A stretch of 64,000 nucleotides of DNA. It comes from Paenibacillus larvae subsp. larvae. GTDB lineage: Bacteria > Bacillota > Bacilli > Paenibacillales > NBRC-103111. The stretch covers positions 496,001 to 560,000 of the forward strand of contig NZ_CP019687.1 in assembly GCF_002003265.1 (NCBI RefSeq). The letters are read 5' to 3'. Both the position numbers and the translations under genes were made by a program. The notes beneath the pieces were generated by a model, which saw only the letters and a program-made list of their open reading frames with translations, did no database searches and had not been told where the DNA came from. This document shows positions 17,594-26,583 of the stretch, in pieces (the stretch's first letter is position 1; each line of letters opens with the position of its first letter).

Positions 17594-18271
17594 TCATCTG
17601 GAAGGCTCCATGATTTCCAGCTTATAGCCAAGTCCCCGGACCGTCGTAATGATAAAATCGTCCGTTTGGCTGAAACGTTCCCGGAGCCGCTTAATATGGA
17701 CATCTACCGTTCGGGCATCTCCTGTAAAATCCTGCCCCCATACGAGGGAAATCAGCTGCTCCCGTGTGAAAATGCGGTCAGGGCAACTGGCAAGCTGGGA
17801 CAATAATTCAAATTCCTTAAGCGGAAGAATAAGAGTCTTGTCTTTACAGCGAATTTCATAGCTTTTGCGGTCAATGACAGTATTATTTAATTGGATCGTA
17901 TCCGAACTAACCAAACCAAATCGCCGGAGCAGAGCCTTAATGCGGAAAACGAGTTCCTTTGGTTCGAACGGTTTGACCAGGTAATCGTCTGTTCCGGCCT
18001 GGTATCCTTTTTCCTTATCCGGAATTTCTCCTTTGGCTGTCAGCATGATAACCGGGATGTCATAATATCGCCGGATTTCACGGCATAACTCGTAGCCGTC
18101 TTTGTTAGGCATCATGACATCCACAATAGCCAGATCAACCGTCTCCTGTTCGAGCAAGGCAGATGCTTCCTCTCCGTCTTTGGCTTCCAGCACTTTGAAC
18201 CCTTCTTTTTGCAGATAATAGCGGATTAACTCATAAATATGGATATCATCATCGGCAATTAAGATGTTCAT
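17594..18271 (-). CDS. OmpR/PhoB-family response regulator
   Basis: 225 residues: receiver domain with acidic DDD at 7-9, phospho-acceptor Asp51 in LAIVDVMMPNKDG, Thr/Lys switch residues (MLTAKGE, LVKPFEPKEL), and a winged-helix C-terminal domain (FTREQLISLVWG, RTVDVHIKRLRERF, TVRGLGYKLE). ATG 18271 has GAGGGGGA upstream. It probably controls the ABC transporter genes that follow. Confidence 0.94.
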   Translation of the reverse strand: MNILIADDDIHIYELIRYYLQKEGFKVLEAKDGEEASALLEQETVDLAIVDVMMPNKDGYELCREIRRYYDIPVIMLTAKGEIPDKEKGYQAGTDDYLVKPFEPKELVFRIKALLRRFGLVSSDTIQLNNTVIDRKSYEIRCKDKTLILPLKEFELLSQLASCPDRIFTREQLISLVWGQDFTGDARTVDVHIKRLRERFSQTDDFIITTVRGLGYKLEIMEPSR

Positions 18272-18366
18272 TATGCAGTTCCCCCTCATGCGGTCTTCTC
18301 TTTTTTATTGATAATCACATTTAACCATATCCGTTTTGAAAAGTTAAATCAATTGGTCTTTATACG

Positions 18367-18397
18367 GAAAAAGAGCTTCTGCTCAAGGACAGAAGCT
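18367..18397 (-). terminator. terminator after the metal ATPase gene
   Basis: GAGCTTCTG/CAGAAGCTC, 9-bp perfect stem, followed on the minus strand by CTTTTTCC. Confidence 0.8.
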
Positions 18398-18496
18398 CCG
18401 GAATTCCGCTTAATTGTTTTTTCGAAAGAGAAGTAGAGATTTATACCCTTATCTTTATCTTATCTTTCTAAAGAAGGCTGTATCGTCCGGTTTAAG

Positions 18497-20629
18497 TTAT
18501 TTTTTCCGGCTAATAAGGACGGTTAACGAAACCAGGGTAACAAAGATCGTTGCGCCCATATCGGAAAGGATGGCAATCCATAATGTAAGGAGGCCGGGAA
18601 TGGTCAGCAATAGAGCCATTAGTTTTAAACCGAGTGATACCCCGATATTAAAACGAATAATACGGTTTACTTTTTTGGATACCTTGACGGCCTCGGGCAA
18701 TTTGCCCAGGTGATCTTGCATAAGAACGATATCGGCCGTTTCAACTGCACTATCTGTTCCTTTTCCCATGGCGATGCCAAGCTGGGCGGAAGCAAGGGCG
18801 GGCGCGTCGTTAATGCCGTCACCAATCATGGCTACCCGTCCATGCTGTGCCAATTCCTTAATTTTGTTCACTTTGTCTTCAGGAAGAAGGCCTCCATAGA
18901 AAGACGTAACACCTACAGCTCGGGCTACTTTCTCTGCTGTTTTTTGATGGTCTCCTGTCAGCATGACCGTCTGCCGAATGCCGCTCTGATGGAGCGCCTC
19001 GATGACGGACTTGCTTTCTTCCCTGATCTCGTCGGCAATTCCGAAAATACCCAGAATAGCTTGTTTATCAGCTACCAGAACGAGAGTTAATCCTTCTGCT
19101 TTCAATTTCTCGATGCTGGACTGTACAGTTCCGGGAATTGTAAGGTGGCGGATACTTTTTTCGTTCCCCAACCAGAATTTCCGTCCATTGATCACAGCTT
19201 CAATTCCGCTTCCAGATAGCGTCTTTATTTCTTCAGGTTCAGGTAATTCCATTCCTCTGGACCCAATTTCTTTCATGATAGCCTTGGCTAAAGGATGGGA
19301 GGATGATTTCTCAATGGCACCCGCCACGGAATAAAACAGATTTTCTTCATAAACCACAGTCTGCTCTACATGCGGTTCTCCTTTGGTCAGTGTCCCTGTC
19401 TTATCAAAAGCAAGCGTATCGATTTTGCCGAGCTGTTCCAGAAAAACTCCGCCTTTTATTAGAATGCCGTTACGCGCATTTCTTGTGATCCCCGATACGA
19501 TAGCGATAGGGGAAGATAGAATAAGAGCACAAGGACAACCTACAATGAGAACGGCCAGTCCCTGATACAGCCATTTGCTCCACTCTCCGCCAAGGAATAG
19601 AGGGGGTACCACAATAACCAAAGCGGCTATAATCATAATGAGTGGGGTGTAGTATTTAGCAAACTTATTAATAAATAGTTCCGTCGGTGTTTTTGTGTCC
19701 TGGGCTTTTTCCACTAAATGAAGGATTTTGGCCAGGGAAGAATCTTCATAGGCTTTATCAATTCGGACTTTAAGTATTCCCTCATTATTGATGCTGCCGC
19801 CAAACACATGCTCACCTGCCGTTTTCTCCACCGGCAGTGATTCTCCTGTGATTGCTGCTTCGTTAACGGAACTTTTGCCCTCTGCAACGGTCCCGTCTGA
19901 AGGGATTTTTCCCCCCGGTTTTACGAGTACCAGATCTCCGATTTCCAGTGTAGCAATCGGAACCACGGTTTCTTTATCGCCTTCGATTTTAAGTGCTTCT
20001 TTCGGAGCTACTTGCAGAAGAGTTTCCATAGAACGGCGGGCTTTTTCCATTCCGAGTCCTTCAAGCAGCTCATTAAGGCCGAATAAAATGGCTACAAGGG
20101 TGGCTTCCTTCCATTCACCAATCGAGATCGCTCCGATCAGGGCAATGGTCATCAGTGTATCAATGTTAAAAACCAGTTTAAATAAGTTTTTCAGCCCGCG
20201 GATAAAAGTAGTATATCCGCTTATGACTGTAGCGGCAAGATACATCGGAATAGTGAAAGCAGCACTCCATGTACCATCCAGAAGAATGGCAGCCGCATAA
20301 ATGACAGCAGATACGATCAGCAAATTACGCATAAGAGAAGGACTGCCTTCATGGCTATGATCATGTCCGTGCGTGTGTTCATGTTCGCCATGGCTATGAT
20401 CGTGGCTCTCATCCCGGCCTTGTACCTGAGAGGACTCGGCCTGGATATAGGCACCGTCTGATTTTAAAATTTGTTTAACGTCCGGCAAGGATACTTGAGG
20501 GTCGATTCTAAGTTTACCGGAATTATAGCTGAGAGTTGCATTTTCACCGTGTTCCAGTTCTTGAATCCGCTGTTCAAGCATTTGGGCACAGTTGCCGCAA
20601 GAGAGACCTTTAACCCGGTATTCTTTCAT
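18497..20629 (-). CDS. heavy-metal translocating P1B-type ATPase (CadA/ZntA-like)
   Basis: 710 residues. N-terminal HMA domain with CGNC at 11-14, His-rich linker (76-93, many HDHSH/HEH units), TGES at 261-264, transmembrane CPC at 365-367, DKTGT with phospho-Asp409 and GDGINDAP. CPC plus the His-rich linker points to Zn2+/Cd2+/Pb2+ (possibly Co2+) export across the cell membrane. GAGGAAG lies before the ATG. A CzrA-type operator precedes it and a matching ArsR-family repressor gene is divergent at 20.8 kb. Confidence 0.92.
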   Translation of the reverse strand: MKEYRVKGLSCGNCAQMLEQRIQELEHGENATLSYNSGKLRIDPQVSLPDVKQILKSDGAYIQAESSQVQGRDESHDHSHGEHEHTHGHDHSHEGSPSLMRNLLIVSAVIYAAAILLDGTWSAAFTIPMYLAATVISGYTTFIRGLKNLFKLVFNIDTLMTIALIGAISIGEWKEATLVAILFGLNELLEGLGMEKARRSMETLLQVAPKEALKIEGDKETVVPIATLEIGDLVLVKPGGKIPSDGTVAEGKSSVNEAAITGESLPVEKTAGEHVFGGSINNEGILKVRIDKAYEDSSLAKILHLVEKAQDTKTPTELFINKFAKYYTPLIMIIAALVIVVPPLFLGGEWSKWLYQGLAVLIVGCPCALILSSPIAIVSGITRNARNGILIKGGVFLEQLGKIDTLAFDKTGTLTKGEPHVEQTVVYEENLFYSVAGAIEKSSSHPLAKAIMKEIGSRGMELPEPEEIKTLSGSGIEAVINGRKFWLGNEKSIRHLTIPGTVQSSIEKLKAEGLTLVLVADKQAILGIFGIADEIREESKSVIEALHQSGIRQTVMLTGDHQKTAEKVARAVGVTSFYGGLLPEDKVNKIKELAQHGRVAMIGDGINDAPALASAQLGIAMGKGTDSAVETADIVLMQDHLGKLPEAVKVSKKVNRIIRFNIGVSLGLKLMALLLTIPGLLTLWIAILSDMGATIFVTLVSLTVLISRKK

Positions 20630-20648
20630 AGGGGCTTCCTCTTTTCTA

Positions 20649-20702
20649 TATATGAATATATGTTCATATAATATGATATACCTTAACTCGTGTTTTTGTC
20701 AA
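20649..20702 (-). promoter_or_regulatory. promoter and CzrA/SmtB-type operator of the metal ATPase
   Basis: On the minus strand TTGACA (20702-20697), 18-base spacer, TATCAT (20678-20673). Immediately downstream is the dyad TATATGAA-N6-TTCATATA (20649-20670), the form of the CzrA/CadC 12-2-12 operator. Zinc or cadmium would release the repressor. Confidence 0.75.
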
Positions 20703-20838
20703 AGTTTTTCGTGGCCTAAAATGTTATTTTTAACTTACAAATGGACGGCTATACTATGAGAGGAGATGCCGGAATACAGGCGGGGTATGGTTATGATATA
20801 ATGACAGTCAAACAGTATAAATGAAGTTGGTGGTAAAT

Positions 20839-21201
20839 GTGGATAAAGCAATTGAATCCTGTGAAGAAACTTGCTCTGGAACGGAGGCCGATATTCAGAC
20901 TATTCGCGGGAAACTCCTTATGGAACCGGCGGCATCTGAACTTGCCGATGTGTTTAAAGCATTAGGAGATCCGACAAGAGTAAAAATAATACATGCCCTG
21001 CTGCAAAATGAATTGTGTGTTCATGATCTGACCCAGGTTTTGGAAATGGGCCAATCCGCAGTTTCACACCAGCTCCGCGTTTTGCGGAATGCAAGGATTG
21101 TCAAAAGACGTAAAGTGGGGAAAACCGTCTATTATTCCTTGGATGATGACCATGTGGAACAAATTTTCGTACAGACGCTTCAGCATCTGAAGCATAAGTA
21201 A
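20839..21201 (+). CDS. ArsR/SmtB-family metal sensor repressor (CzrA-like)
   Basis: 120 residues: winged helix ALGDPTRVKIIHALLQ, recognition helix QSAVSHQLRVLR, beta-wing KRRKVGKTVYYSL. The C-terminal helix DDDHVEQIFVQTLQHLKHK places Asp, His, His, His as in the alpha-5 zinc site of CzrA/SmtB. The N-terminal CEETC may add an alpha-3N thiolate site as in CadC. GTG 20839 is preferred because of GGTGG 7 bases upstream; ATG 20821 lacks one. Divergent from the ATPase it likely controls. Confidence 0.87.
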   Translation: MDKAIESCEETCSGTEADIQTIRGKLLMEPAASELADVFKALGDPTRVKIIHALLQNELCVHDLTQVLEMGQSAVSHQLRVLRNARIVKRRKVGKTVYYSLDDDHVEQIFVQTLQHLKHK

Positions 21202-21217
21202 AATTTAAACTTAACCA

Positions 21218-21254
21218 CCAAAAGCTCATGGAGGCTAATCCGTGAGTTTTTGAT
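21218..21254 (+). terminator. terminator after the CzrA-like gene
   Basis: AAGCTCATGG/CCGTGAGTTT hairpin with T-run. The 329 bases between 21202 and 21530 also hold a polymerase-gene scrap and an operator. Confidence 0.6.
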
Positions 21255-21306
21255 CTTCCGGCCTTAATTTGGACTCTTATGTCCGACTGGTTGAAGTTCC
21301 TTTTTC

Positions 21307-21350
21307 AAGGGCCTTTTCCAAAGCCAGCTTTTTCATCCGGTCTTCAAAAA
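21307..21350 (-). pseudogene. short duplicated scrap of a uvrX-type polymerase gene
   Basis: Read on the minus strand, about 44 bases encode FEDRMKKLALEKAL and match, with only one or two changes, the 3' part of uvrX (about 24945-24990) in inverted orientation. No other polymerase sequence surrounds it. Probably a recombination or decay relic. Confidence 0.6.
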
Positions 21351-21427
21351 TCAAACCGGTTTTTTTGAATCTTCAGGTGTATCGAAGCATACAAAAATTG
21401 CATGTAGAAAATCAAATAAACAATTGC

Positions 21428-21452
21428 TTATATAAGTGGAAACTTATATAAT
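21428..21452 (+). promoter_or_regulatory. perfect dyad operator overlapping a -10 box
   Basis: TTATATAAGT-GGAA-ACTTATATAA, 10-bp perfect arms at 21428-21451, overlapping TATAAT at 21447-21452; weak -35 TTGCTT at 21424. A looser dyad TATATAA-N8-TTATATA lies at 21703-21724. Probably bound by an ArsR-family repressor encoded nearby. Confidence 0.6.
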
Positions 21453-21530
21453 GAAAACATAACGTTACATGAAAGGAGTGAGGAAGTATTTTCGTTATTT
21501 ATTTTTAGTCTTTATTTTTTAATAGTACTG

Positions 21531-21686
21531 ATGTGCATACATGTAACTATGGAGTATCGGCAACAAAAAATCAGTCACTGCCAGTTTCCAATATGGCTTG
21601 CCTTTGTTTTTTTGACAGGACCCGTAGGATTTACTGTCTATAAGTTGTATCAGAAAAGAAATAAAGAATTGAAGAACGAAGCATAA
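21531..21686 (+). CDS. small membrane protein, start uncertain
   Basis: 51 residues from ATG 21531, with a hydrophobic helix (FPIWLAFVFLTGPVGFTVY) and a basic tail. The frame is open further upstream to GTA 21486, eight bases after AAAGGAGTGAGGA, and that extension adds another hydrophobic helix. The real start may thus be a mutated or non-standard codon at 21486 (about 66 residues, two helices). It lies between an operator and the arsenic regulator. Function not recognised. Confidence 0.4.
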   Translation: MCIHVTMEYRQQKISHCQFPIWLAFVFLTGPVGFTVYKLYQKRNKELKNEA

Positions 21687-21820
21687 CTATTTTTTTATTG
21701 AATATATAAGCAGGTAGTTATATACTTATTATTGCATAGAATTTTACGTTTTCTTGTTTCAAGATGTCTGAAGGTAAAAACGGTTCGAAATTGCAGAATG
21801 TGATTCATTTTTTTGTTTTC

Positions 21821-21842
21821 TGCATAAGTATATGCCTATGCA
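21821..21842 (+). promoter_or_regulatory. dyad upstream of the arsenic regulator
   Basis: TGCATA-N10-TATGCA at 21821-21842, 21 bases before the ATG at 21864. The position fits an ArsR operator for autoregulation. Confidence 0.4.
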
Positions 21843-21863
21843 ATTATAAAATGAGGTGAAAAT

Positions 21864-22211
21864 ATGGAAAAAACAGTTGTAGATGTTGCGAGATTGTCTC
21901 AGGTATTAAAGCTTCTTGGAGATAAGACAAGATTGACCATGATAGCCATTTTAAAACAGCGTGAGTGCTGCGTTTGTGAATTTCTTGAGGTCTTTGAGAT
22001 GAGCCAGCCGTCCATAAGTCAGCATCTTAGGAAATTGAAAGATCTTGGGGTAGTGAAAGAGGCACGAAGAGGCCAGTGGATTTACTATTCGTTAAATGCT
22101 GCTAGTGATTTGTATCCAGTCATTGAAGATATCCTTGAACATGCTCCAGAACAAACAGAAAAAATTCGTGAGATTGAAAACAGAAATCCCACTCTTCGTT
22201 GCGGTTGTTAA
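21864..22211 (+). CDS. arsR: ArsR-family arsenite-responsive repressor
   Basis: 115 residues: winged helix with GDKTRLTMIAILK, the alpha-3 thiol motif ECCVCEF (arsenite site, like ELCVCDL of classical ArsR), recognition helix QPSISQHLRKLK and a C-terminal CGC. GAGGTG before ATG 21864. First gene of a regulator-pump-reductase set whose two other members are both broken, so the repressor may have lost its purpose. Confidence 0.9.
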   Translation: MEKTVVDVARLSQVLKLLGDKTRLTMIAILKQRECCVCEFLEVFEMSQPSISQHLRKLKDLGVVKEARRGQWIYYSLNAASDLYPVIEDILEHAPEQTEKIREIENRNPTLRCGC

Positions 22212-22239
22212 TTGATATAAGAAAGGAACGTGAATCTAA

Positions 22240-23294
22240 ATGAACAAAGGCGGAAGGAAACAATTATCTTTCCTTGATCGCTACTTAACCTTATGGATTT
22301 TTATGGCTATGGCCGTGGGAATCGGTGCGGGCTACGTTTCTCCAGGATTTGTGGAGGAACTTAACCGTTTACAAGTAGGAACAACTTCACTTCCTTTAGC
22401 CATTGGATTAATTCTTATGATGTACCCCCACTTGCCAAAGTGCGTTATGAGGAGATGGGTAGGGTTTTTAAAGATGTGAAAGTATTGGTTTTATCTCTTA
22501 TACAAAACTGGCTGATTGGGCCGGTACTTATGTTTTTTCTGGCTATTCTATTTTTGCCGGATAAACCGGAATATATGGTTGGCTTAATCATGATTGGACT
22601 TGCCCGTTGTATCGCCATGGTTATTGTATGGAATGATTTGGCTAAAGGGGATACCGAATACGCGGCAGGACTTGTTGCTTTTAACTCTATCTTCCAGATG
22701 CTATTCTTTACTGTTTATGCTTATGTGTTTGTTACCGTCATTCCGGAATGGCTTGGAATTGAAGGGGCTATTGTTGATATCACGATGGCAGAGGTAGCAA
22801 AGTCAGTCTTTATCTATCTGGGCATCCCATTCATCGCTGGAATGTTAACGCGCTTTACTTTTGTTAAAGCAAAGGGACGCGAGTGGTATGAGCAAGTATT
22901 TATTCCAAAGATCAGTCCGGTCACGCTGATTGCCTTGTTATTTACGATTATTATGATGTTTTCTTTAAAAGGGGATGTTATTGTCAGTCTGCCGTTAGAT
23001 GTGGTTCGCGTTGCCATTCCACTTTTAATTTACTTCATTGTAATGTTCTTTGTCTCATTCTTTTTGGGAAGGAAAATCGGAGCTAATTATCCGGTAACAA
23101 CTACGTTAGCGTTTACAGCAGGCAGCAACAATTTTGAATTAGCTATTGCTGTAGCTGTTGGGGTATTCGGTATTCATTCTGGAGCCGCCTTTGCTGCTGT
23201 AATTGGCCCTCTTGTTGAGGTGCCAGTCATGATTGCTCTCGTGAATGTGGCTTTATGGTTTCAACGAAAATATTTTCAAACACAAACTAAATAA
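22240..23294 (+). pseudogene. arsB: arsenite efflux pump Acr3, interrupted by a one-base frameshift
   Basis: Two frames make up a complete ~350-residue Acr3 (BASS fold, ten transmembrane segments). Frame 1 ends after GLILMMYP; frame 2 resumes at [15 protein letters not shown] and reads through [15 protein letters not shown] (conserved Cys for arsenite), [19 protein letters not shown] and [13 protein letters not shown]. The break is at five C (22425-22429), where six would restore the frame. Acr3 exports As(III) using the proton gradient. Pump function is lost if the sequence is right. Confidence 0.88.
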
Positions 23295-23323
23295 ACAGAC
23301 TAATTATTAGGAGTGGATGTAAT

Positions 23324-23688
23324 ATGACAAACAAGAAAACCATTTATTTTTTATGCACAGGAAATTCTTGCCGCAGCCAAATGGCTGAAGGATAGGGGAA
23401 ACATTATTTAAGCAAGAACTGGAACGTTTATTCTGCCGGCATTGAAGCTCATGGCGTAAATCCAAAAGCGGTTCAAGCTATGAAGGAAGTCAACATTGAT
23501 ATTACCGACCAAACATCTGATGCGATAGATCGGAAGCTTTTGGACAAGGCAGACCTTGTTGTTACGCTCTGTGGCCATGCAAACGATGTTTGTCCCACAA
23601 CACCTCCGCATGTAAAACGAGTACATTGGGGATTTTGTCAGAAGATATTGTTGGGTACCAGGAACTCAAACAGTTTTTAGCAAAATAG
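23324..23688 (+). pseudogene. arsC: arsenate reductase (low-MW phosphatase type), nonsense and deletion
   Basis: [19 protein letters not shown] carries the catalytic Cys loop of thioredoxin-linked ArsC. A TAG at 23393-23395 replaces what should be Trp (MAEG-W-GKHYL). The frame continues through [17 protein letters not shown] and [11 protein letters not shown] (redox Cys) to RVHWGF, then shifts. A C-terminal-like [15 protein letters not shown] appears in another frame, so a stretch between them is missing. Two independent lesions indicate real decay. ArsC reduces arsenate to arsenite for the Acr3 pump. Confidence 0.85.
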
Positions 23689-23713
23689 GTGTGTAAATTT
23701 ATTCTGTTGGAAT

Positions 23714-23746
23714 TTCCCACTGACTGCAGCCAGTGGGATTTTTATT
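23714..23746 (+). terminator. terminator after the ars genes
   Basis: TCCCACTG/CAGTGGGA stem with an 8-base loop and a T-rich tail. Confidence 0.8.
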
Positions 23747-23815
23747 TGCGGACTGATTTTCCATAAATATTCTATTGAAATACGAATAATTGTCCGCTAA
23801 TCTGTTTATACATAA

Positions 23816-23827
23816 GAACACATGTTC
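23816..23827 (+). promoter_or_regulatory. SOS (LexA) box of uvrX
   Basis: GAACACATGTTC is a perfect GAAC-N4-GTTC LexA site, 22 bases before the uvrX ATG. UvrX-type polymerases of Bacillus are LexA-controlled. Confidence 0.8.
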
Positions 23828-23849
23828 TAAAAAGGCGGTGATACACCTA

Positions 23850-25097
23850 ATGGATAAAGGAATAAAAAATAAACGTGTGATTTTTTTAGCAGATTGTCAG
23901 TCGTTTTATGCCAGTGTGGAAAAAGCGCATCATCCTGAGTATCGCAATCGTCCTCTCGTAGTCGCCGGAGACCCGGCGCGTCGTTCAGGGATTGTATTGG
24001 CTGCTTGTCCTTTGGCTAAAAAGTATGGGATTACAACGGCAGAACGATTAGGAGAGGCCATAAACAAGTGCCCGGACCTGGTGGTTGTCAGGCCCAGAAT
24101 GCAAGAATACATTAAAGTGTCCCTCCAAATCACGGAAATTCTTCAGTCCTATACGGATCTAGTAGAGCCGCTGAGCGTCGATGAGCAGCATCTGGACGTT
24201 ACCGCTAGTATAAAGTTGCTTGGTTCTCCGCAAGAGATTGCTAAAAGTATCCAGAGTCGTGTATGGAATGAGACAGGCGTCTATACCCGGATCGGGATCA
24301 GCGAAAATAAAGTGCTGGCCAAAATGGCCTGCGATAATTTTGCCAAAAAGAACGGGGATGGCATTTTTTATTTGCCCAAAACGGAGATGGAACAAAAACT
24401 GTGGCCTTTACCGGTCAATAAAATGTACCACATCGGCTCACGGATGACCCGCCATCTGAAACGCATGGGCATTCATACGATAGGTGATCTTGCCTGCGCC
24501 TCTGTGCTCCGCCTGCAAAAGCGCTGGGGAATTAACGGAGAAGTCATCTGGCGAATTGCCAATGGGTTGGATGATTCTCCTGTTACTCCCGATACCTATA
24601 TCGGACAAAAGGGAGTCGGTCACCAAATGACGCTTCCCCGCGATTACATGACGATAAATGAACTGCTTGTTCCTCTTCTGGAACTTTCCGAACTGGTATG
24701 CCAGCGCTGCCGGGCCAAAGGATATATGGGACAGGTCGTATCTGTCGGCTGCCAGGGAACCGACTTTGACTATCCTACCGGGTTTCACCGCCAGATGAAG
24801 CTGGAGGATCCGACCAATCTCAGTGACGAAGTAAACCGGGCGGTAGTCCTGCTGTTCAAGCGGCACTGGAACGGCCTTCCTGTCCGTAAAATATCAGTTT
24901 CACTGACCGGACTGGTCCGTGATGATACGTTCCAGCTCGTCCTTTTTGAAGACCGGATGAAAAAGCTGGCTTTGGAAAAAGCCCTTGACGGCATCAAAGA
25001 CCGGTTCGGCAATGCCTCGATCATGCGCGCGGTTTCTCTGACAGCGGCTGGCCAGGCCAAAGACCGATCCATGAAAATTGGAGGACATTATAAATGA
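23850..25097 (+). CDS. uvrX: Y-family DNA polymerase, UvrX/YqjW type
   Basis: 415 residues of the translesion polymerase family. Catalytic Asp15 in FLADCQSFYASVE and Asp111-Glu112 in PLSVDEQHLD bind the metal ions; GISENKVLAKMACDNFAKK follows; then the thumb HhH and little-finger domains. ATG 23850 has AGGCGGTGAT upstream. The stop overlaps the yolD-like gene (ATGA), the conserved uvrX-yolD pair of Bacillus and its phages. Likely error-prone repair under LexA control. Confidence 0.92.
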   Translation: MDKGIKNKRVIFLADCQSFYASVEKAHHPEYRNRPLVVAGDPARRSGIVLAACPLAKKYGITTAERLGEAINKCPDLVVVRPRMQEYIKVSLQITEILQSYTDLVEPLSVDEQHLDVTASIKLLGSPQEIAKSIQSRVWNETGVYTRIGISENKVLAKMACDNFAKKNGDGIFYLPKTEMEQKLWPLPVNKMYHIGSRMTRHLKRMGIHTIGDLACASVLRLQKRWGINGEVIWRIANGLDDSPVTPDTYIGQKGVGHQMTLPRDYMTINELLVPLLELSELVCQRCRAKGYMGQVVSVGCQGTDFDYPTGFHRQMKLEDPTNLSDEVNRAVVLLFKRHWNGLPVRKISVSLTGLVRDDTFQLVLFEDRMKKLALEKALDGIKDRFGNASIMRAVSLTAAGQAKDRSMKIGGHYK

Positions 25098-25432
25098 GCA
25101 AGAAGCTGACTGGAAACGGATTATGGGAATCCTCCCGCATGATGCTGCCTGAACACCGGGAGCAACTCCTGGAGCAGCGGCGGGAATTGAAAAAACATGC
25201 AAAGCCCTTACTTGATGAGCAGAGGCTGGAAGAACTCTCTACAATCCTTAACTACGCTTTGGCCACGAAACATAAGGTGAGATTTACTGTGTATGATGTT
25301 TATGAAGATCAGCACATTGCAGGAGTATTAATCAAGTACGATCCTTTAACTAGGAGCCTTGGGGTGATCAGTGAGGCAAATAAAGCTATGCATATCATGT
25401 TGGAGAACATAATCGACGTAAGGCTCGAGTGA
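25094..25432 (+). CDS. YolD-like protein
   Basis: 112 residues matching the YolD family: WESSRMMLPEH near the start, a helical middle and a beta-rich C-terminal half ending IMLENIIDVRLE. YolD proteins partner Y-family polymerases, replacing UmuD in Firmicutes (known by association). It overlaps uvrX by four bases. Confidence 0.87.
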   Translation: MSKKLTGNGLWESSRMMLPEHREQLLEQRRELKKHAKPLLDEQRLEELSTILNYALATKHKVRFTVYDVYEDQHIAGVLIKYDPLTRSLGVISEANKAMHIMLENIIDVRLE

Positions 25433-25500
25433 AAAGACGAGACGATACCTAGATTCTCCGGAAAACTCATATCCATAAATAAGGCAGGATAGATTATACC

Positions 25501-25662
25501 TTGCGAGATATGTATCAATACGGAAACATCACATTGGAAGAAATTAATCGTTTTTTCGACAATTACATTTTAATTGACGGGAAAATAGTTCTTAAAAATG
25601 TAGCAACGGTTGATGAACGAAGGGAAAAAACGATACAGGTGATATCTTCGGAAGGAGAATGA
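25501..25662 (+). CDS. hypothetical 53-residue protein
   Basis: Open frame from TTG 25501 (LRDMYQYGNITLEEINRFF), acidic/basic, ending ISSEGE. Only weak ribosome binding sequence (GGCAGGATAG). No family recognised. Downstream of yolD, so possibly co-transcribed; could also be a fragment. Confidence 0.3.
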   Translation: MRDMYQYGNITLEEINRFFDNYILIDGKIVLKNVATVDERREKTIQVISSEGE

Positions 25663-25671
25663 GAACAGAAG

Positions 25672-26305
25672 GAATCTTTGCCTGGCTGGAACAGGCCCGC
25701 ATCGCCTACTTTTCACAGGAGCTGGAAGGGCTGAACACTGAATCACGATTCTGGACAGCCTGCTTGTACTCCCCGAGATGACGCAGACTGTCGCGCGTAC
25801 GATTTTAGGCTGCTTCCTGTTTTCACGGGATGATGTGTTTAAACGGATCAGAGATCTTAGCATGGGGGAGAAATGCCGTGTTGCTTTCCTCAAGCTTTAT
25901 TTCAGCGGAGCAAATCTGCTTGTGATGGATGAACCTGCCAATTACTTTGATGTAGAAACCAAGGAGAAGGTAGAACAGGCTTTACAAGGTTTTACCGGGG
26001 CCTTTGTAGTGGTTTCCCATGACCGTTATCTGATCCGGAAGCTGGCTACCCGGCTTCTGTTTCTTGGGCAGGACAGCGTCCTTTTCCTGTATGAGGGAAG
26101 CTGGCAGGAGTACGAGGAGGAACAGAACCGGAAACTGCAGGAGCCTGATAACCCGGAGGCGGCTGACGAGGTGCGGTAGCTTGAGCTTCAGCTTGCCAGA
26201 TGGATGGGCGAGGAACTTGCAACTGAGGAAGAACAACGAAAACGGATGATGGAAATCAGGGAAGCACAGGTCCGTTTGAATAAACTTAAGCATTCCGGGT
26301 TCTAA
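25672..26305 (+). pseudogene. ABC-F ATPase, C-terminal remnant
   Basis: The second ABC half of an ABC-F (translation-factor type) ATPase: ARIAYFSQELEGL, a frameshift near 25745, ILDSLLVLPEMTQTVAR, ARTILGCFLFSRDDVFK, signature-like LSMGEKCRVAFLKL and Walker B LLVMDEPANYFD. A TAG at 26177-26179 is followed in frame by a helical tail ending KHSGF. The N-terminal half and Walker A are absent. At least three lesions, so a true pseudogene. ABC-F proteins protect ribosomes from antibiotics. Confidence 0.8.
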
Positions 26306-26310
26306 AACCC

Positions 26311-26353
26311 GGTTCGCCCCTTTTCCTAGATTTAGGACAGGGGCGTTTTTTAT
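26311..26353 (+). terminator. terminator after the ABC-F remnant
   Basis: CGCCCC/GGGGCG with an inner TCCTA/TAGGA hairpin and six T. Confidence 0.8.
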
Positions 26354-26583
26354 GGATCAGGATTCTTATTTTGAACGAAAGGGAGAGTGGAACTAAGATT
26401 AGTGAAGACACTACAGCATGGGTCCGATCACCCGCCGTCCGGTTCCAAAGCCAACGCCAGGAGGCACAGGTTTCATATAGTTTTCTTGCCGAAGTATAGT
26501 TTTGTCCATTTGATTCTAGTCCAGTCTCTGGTATTCTAGAAAGTAACGTATGGAAATAGATATAGACGGATAAAAGAAGAGGG

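Noticed and set aside
20821-20838. ATG 20821 as start of the CzrA-like gene
   Set aside because: No ribosome binding site; GTG 20839 has a well-spaced GGTGG.
21269-21451. 60-residue ORF on the plus strand
   Set aside because: It is the antisense of the uvrX scrap plus operator sequence, with no ribosome binding site.
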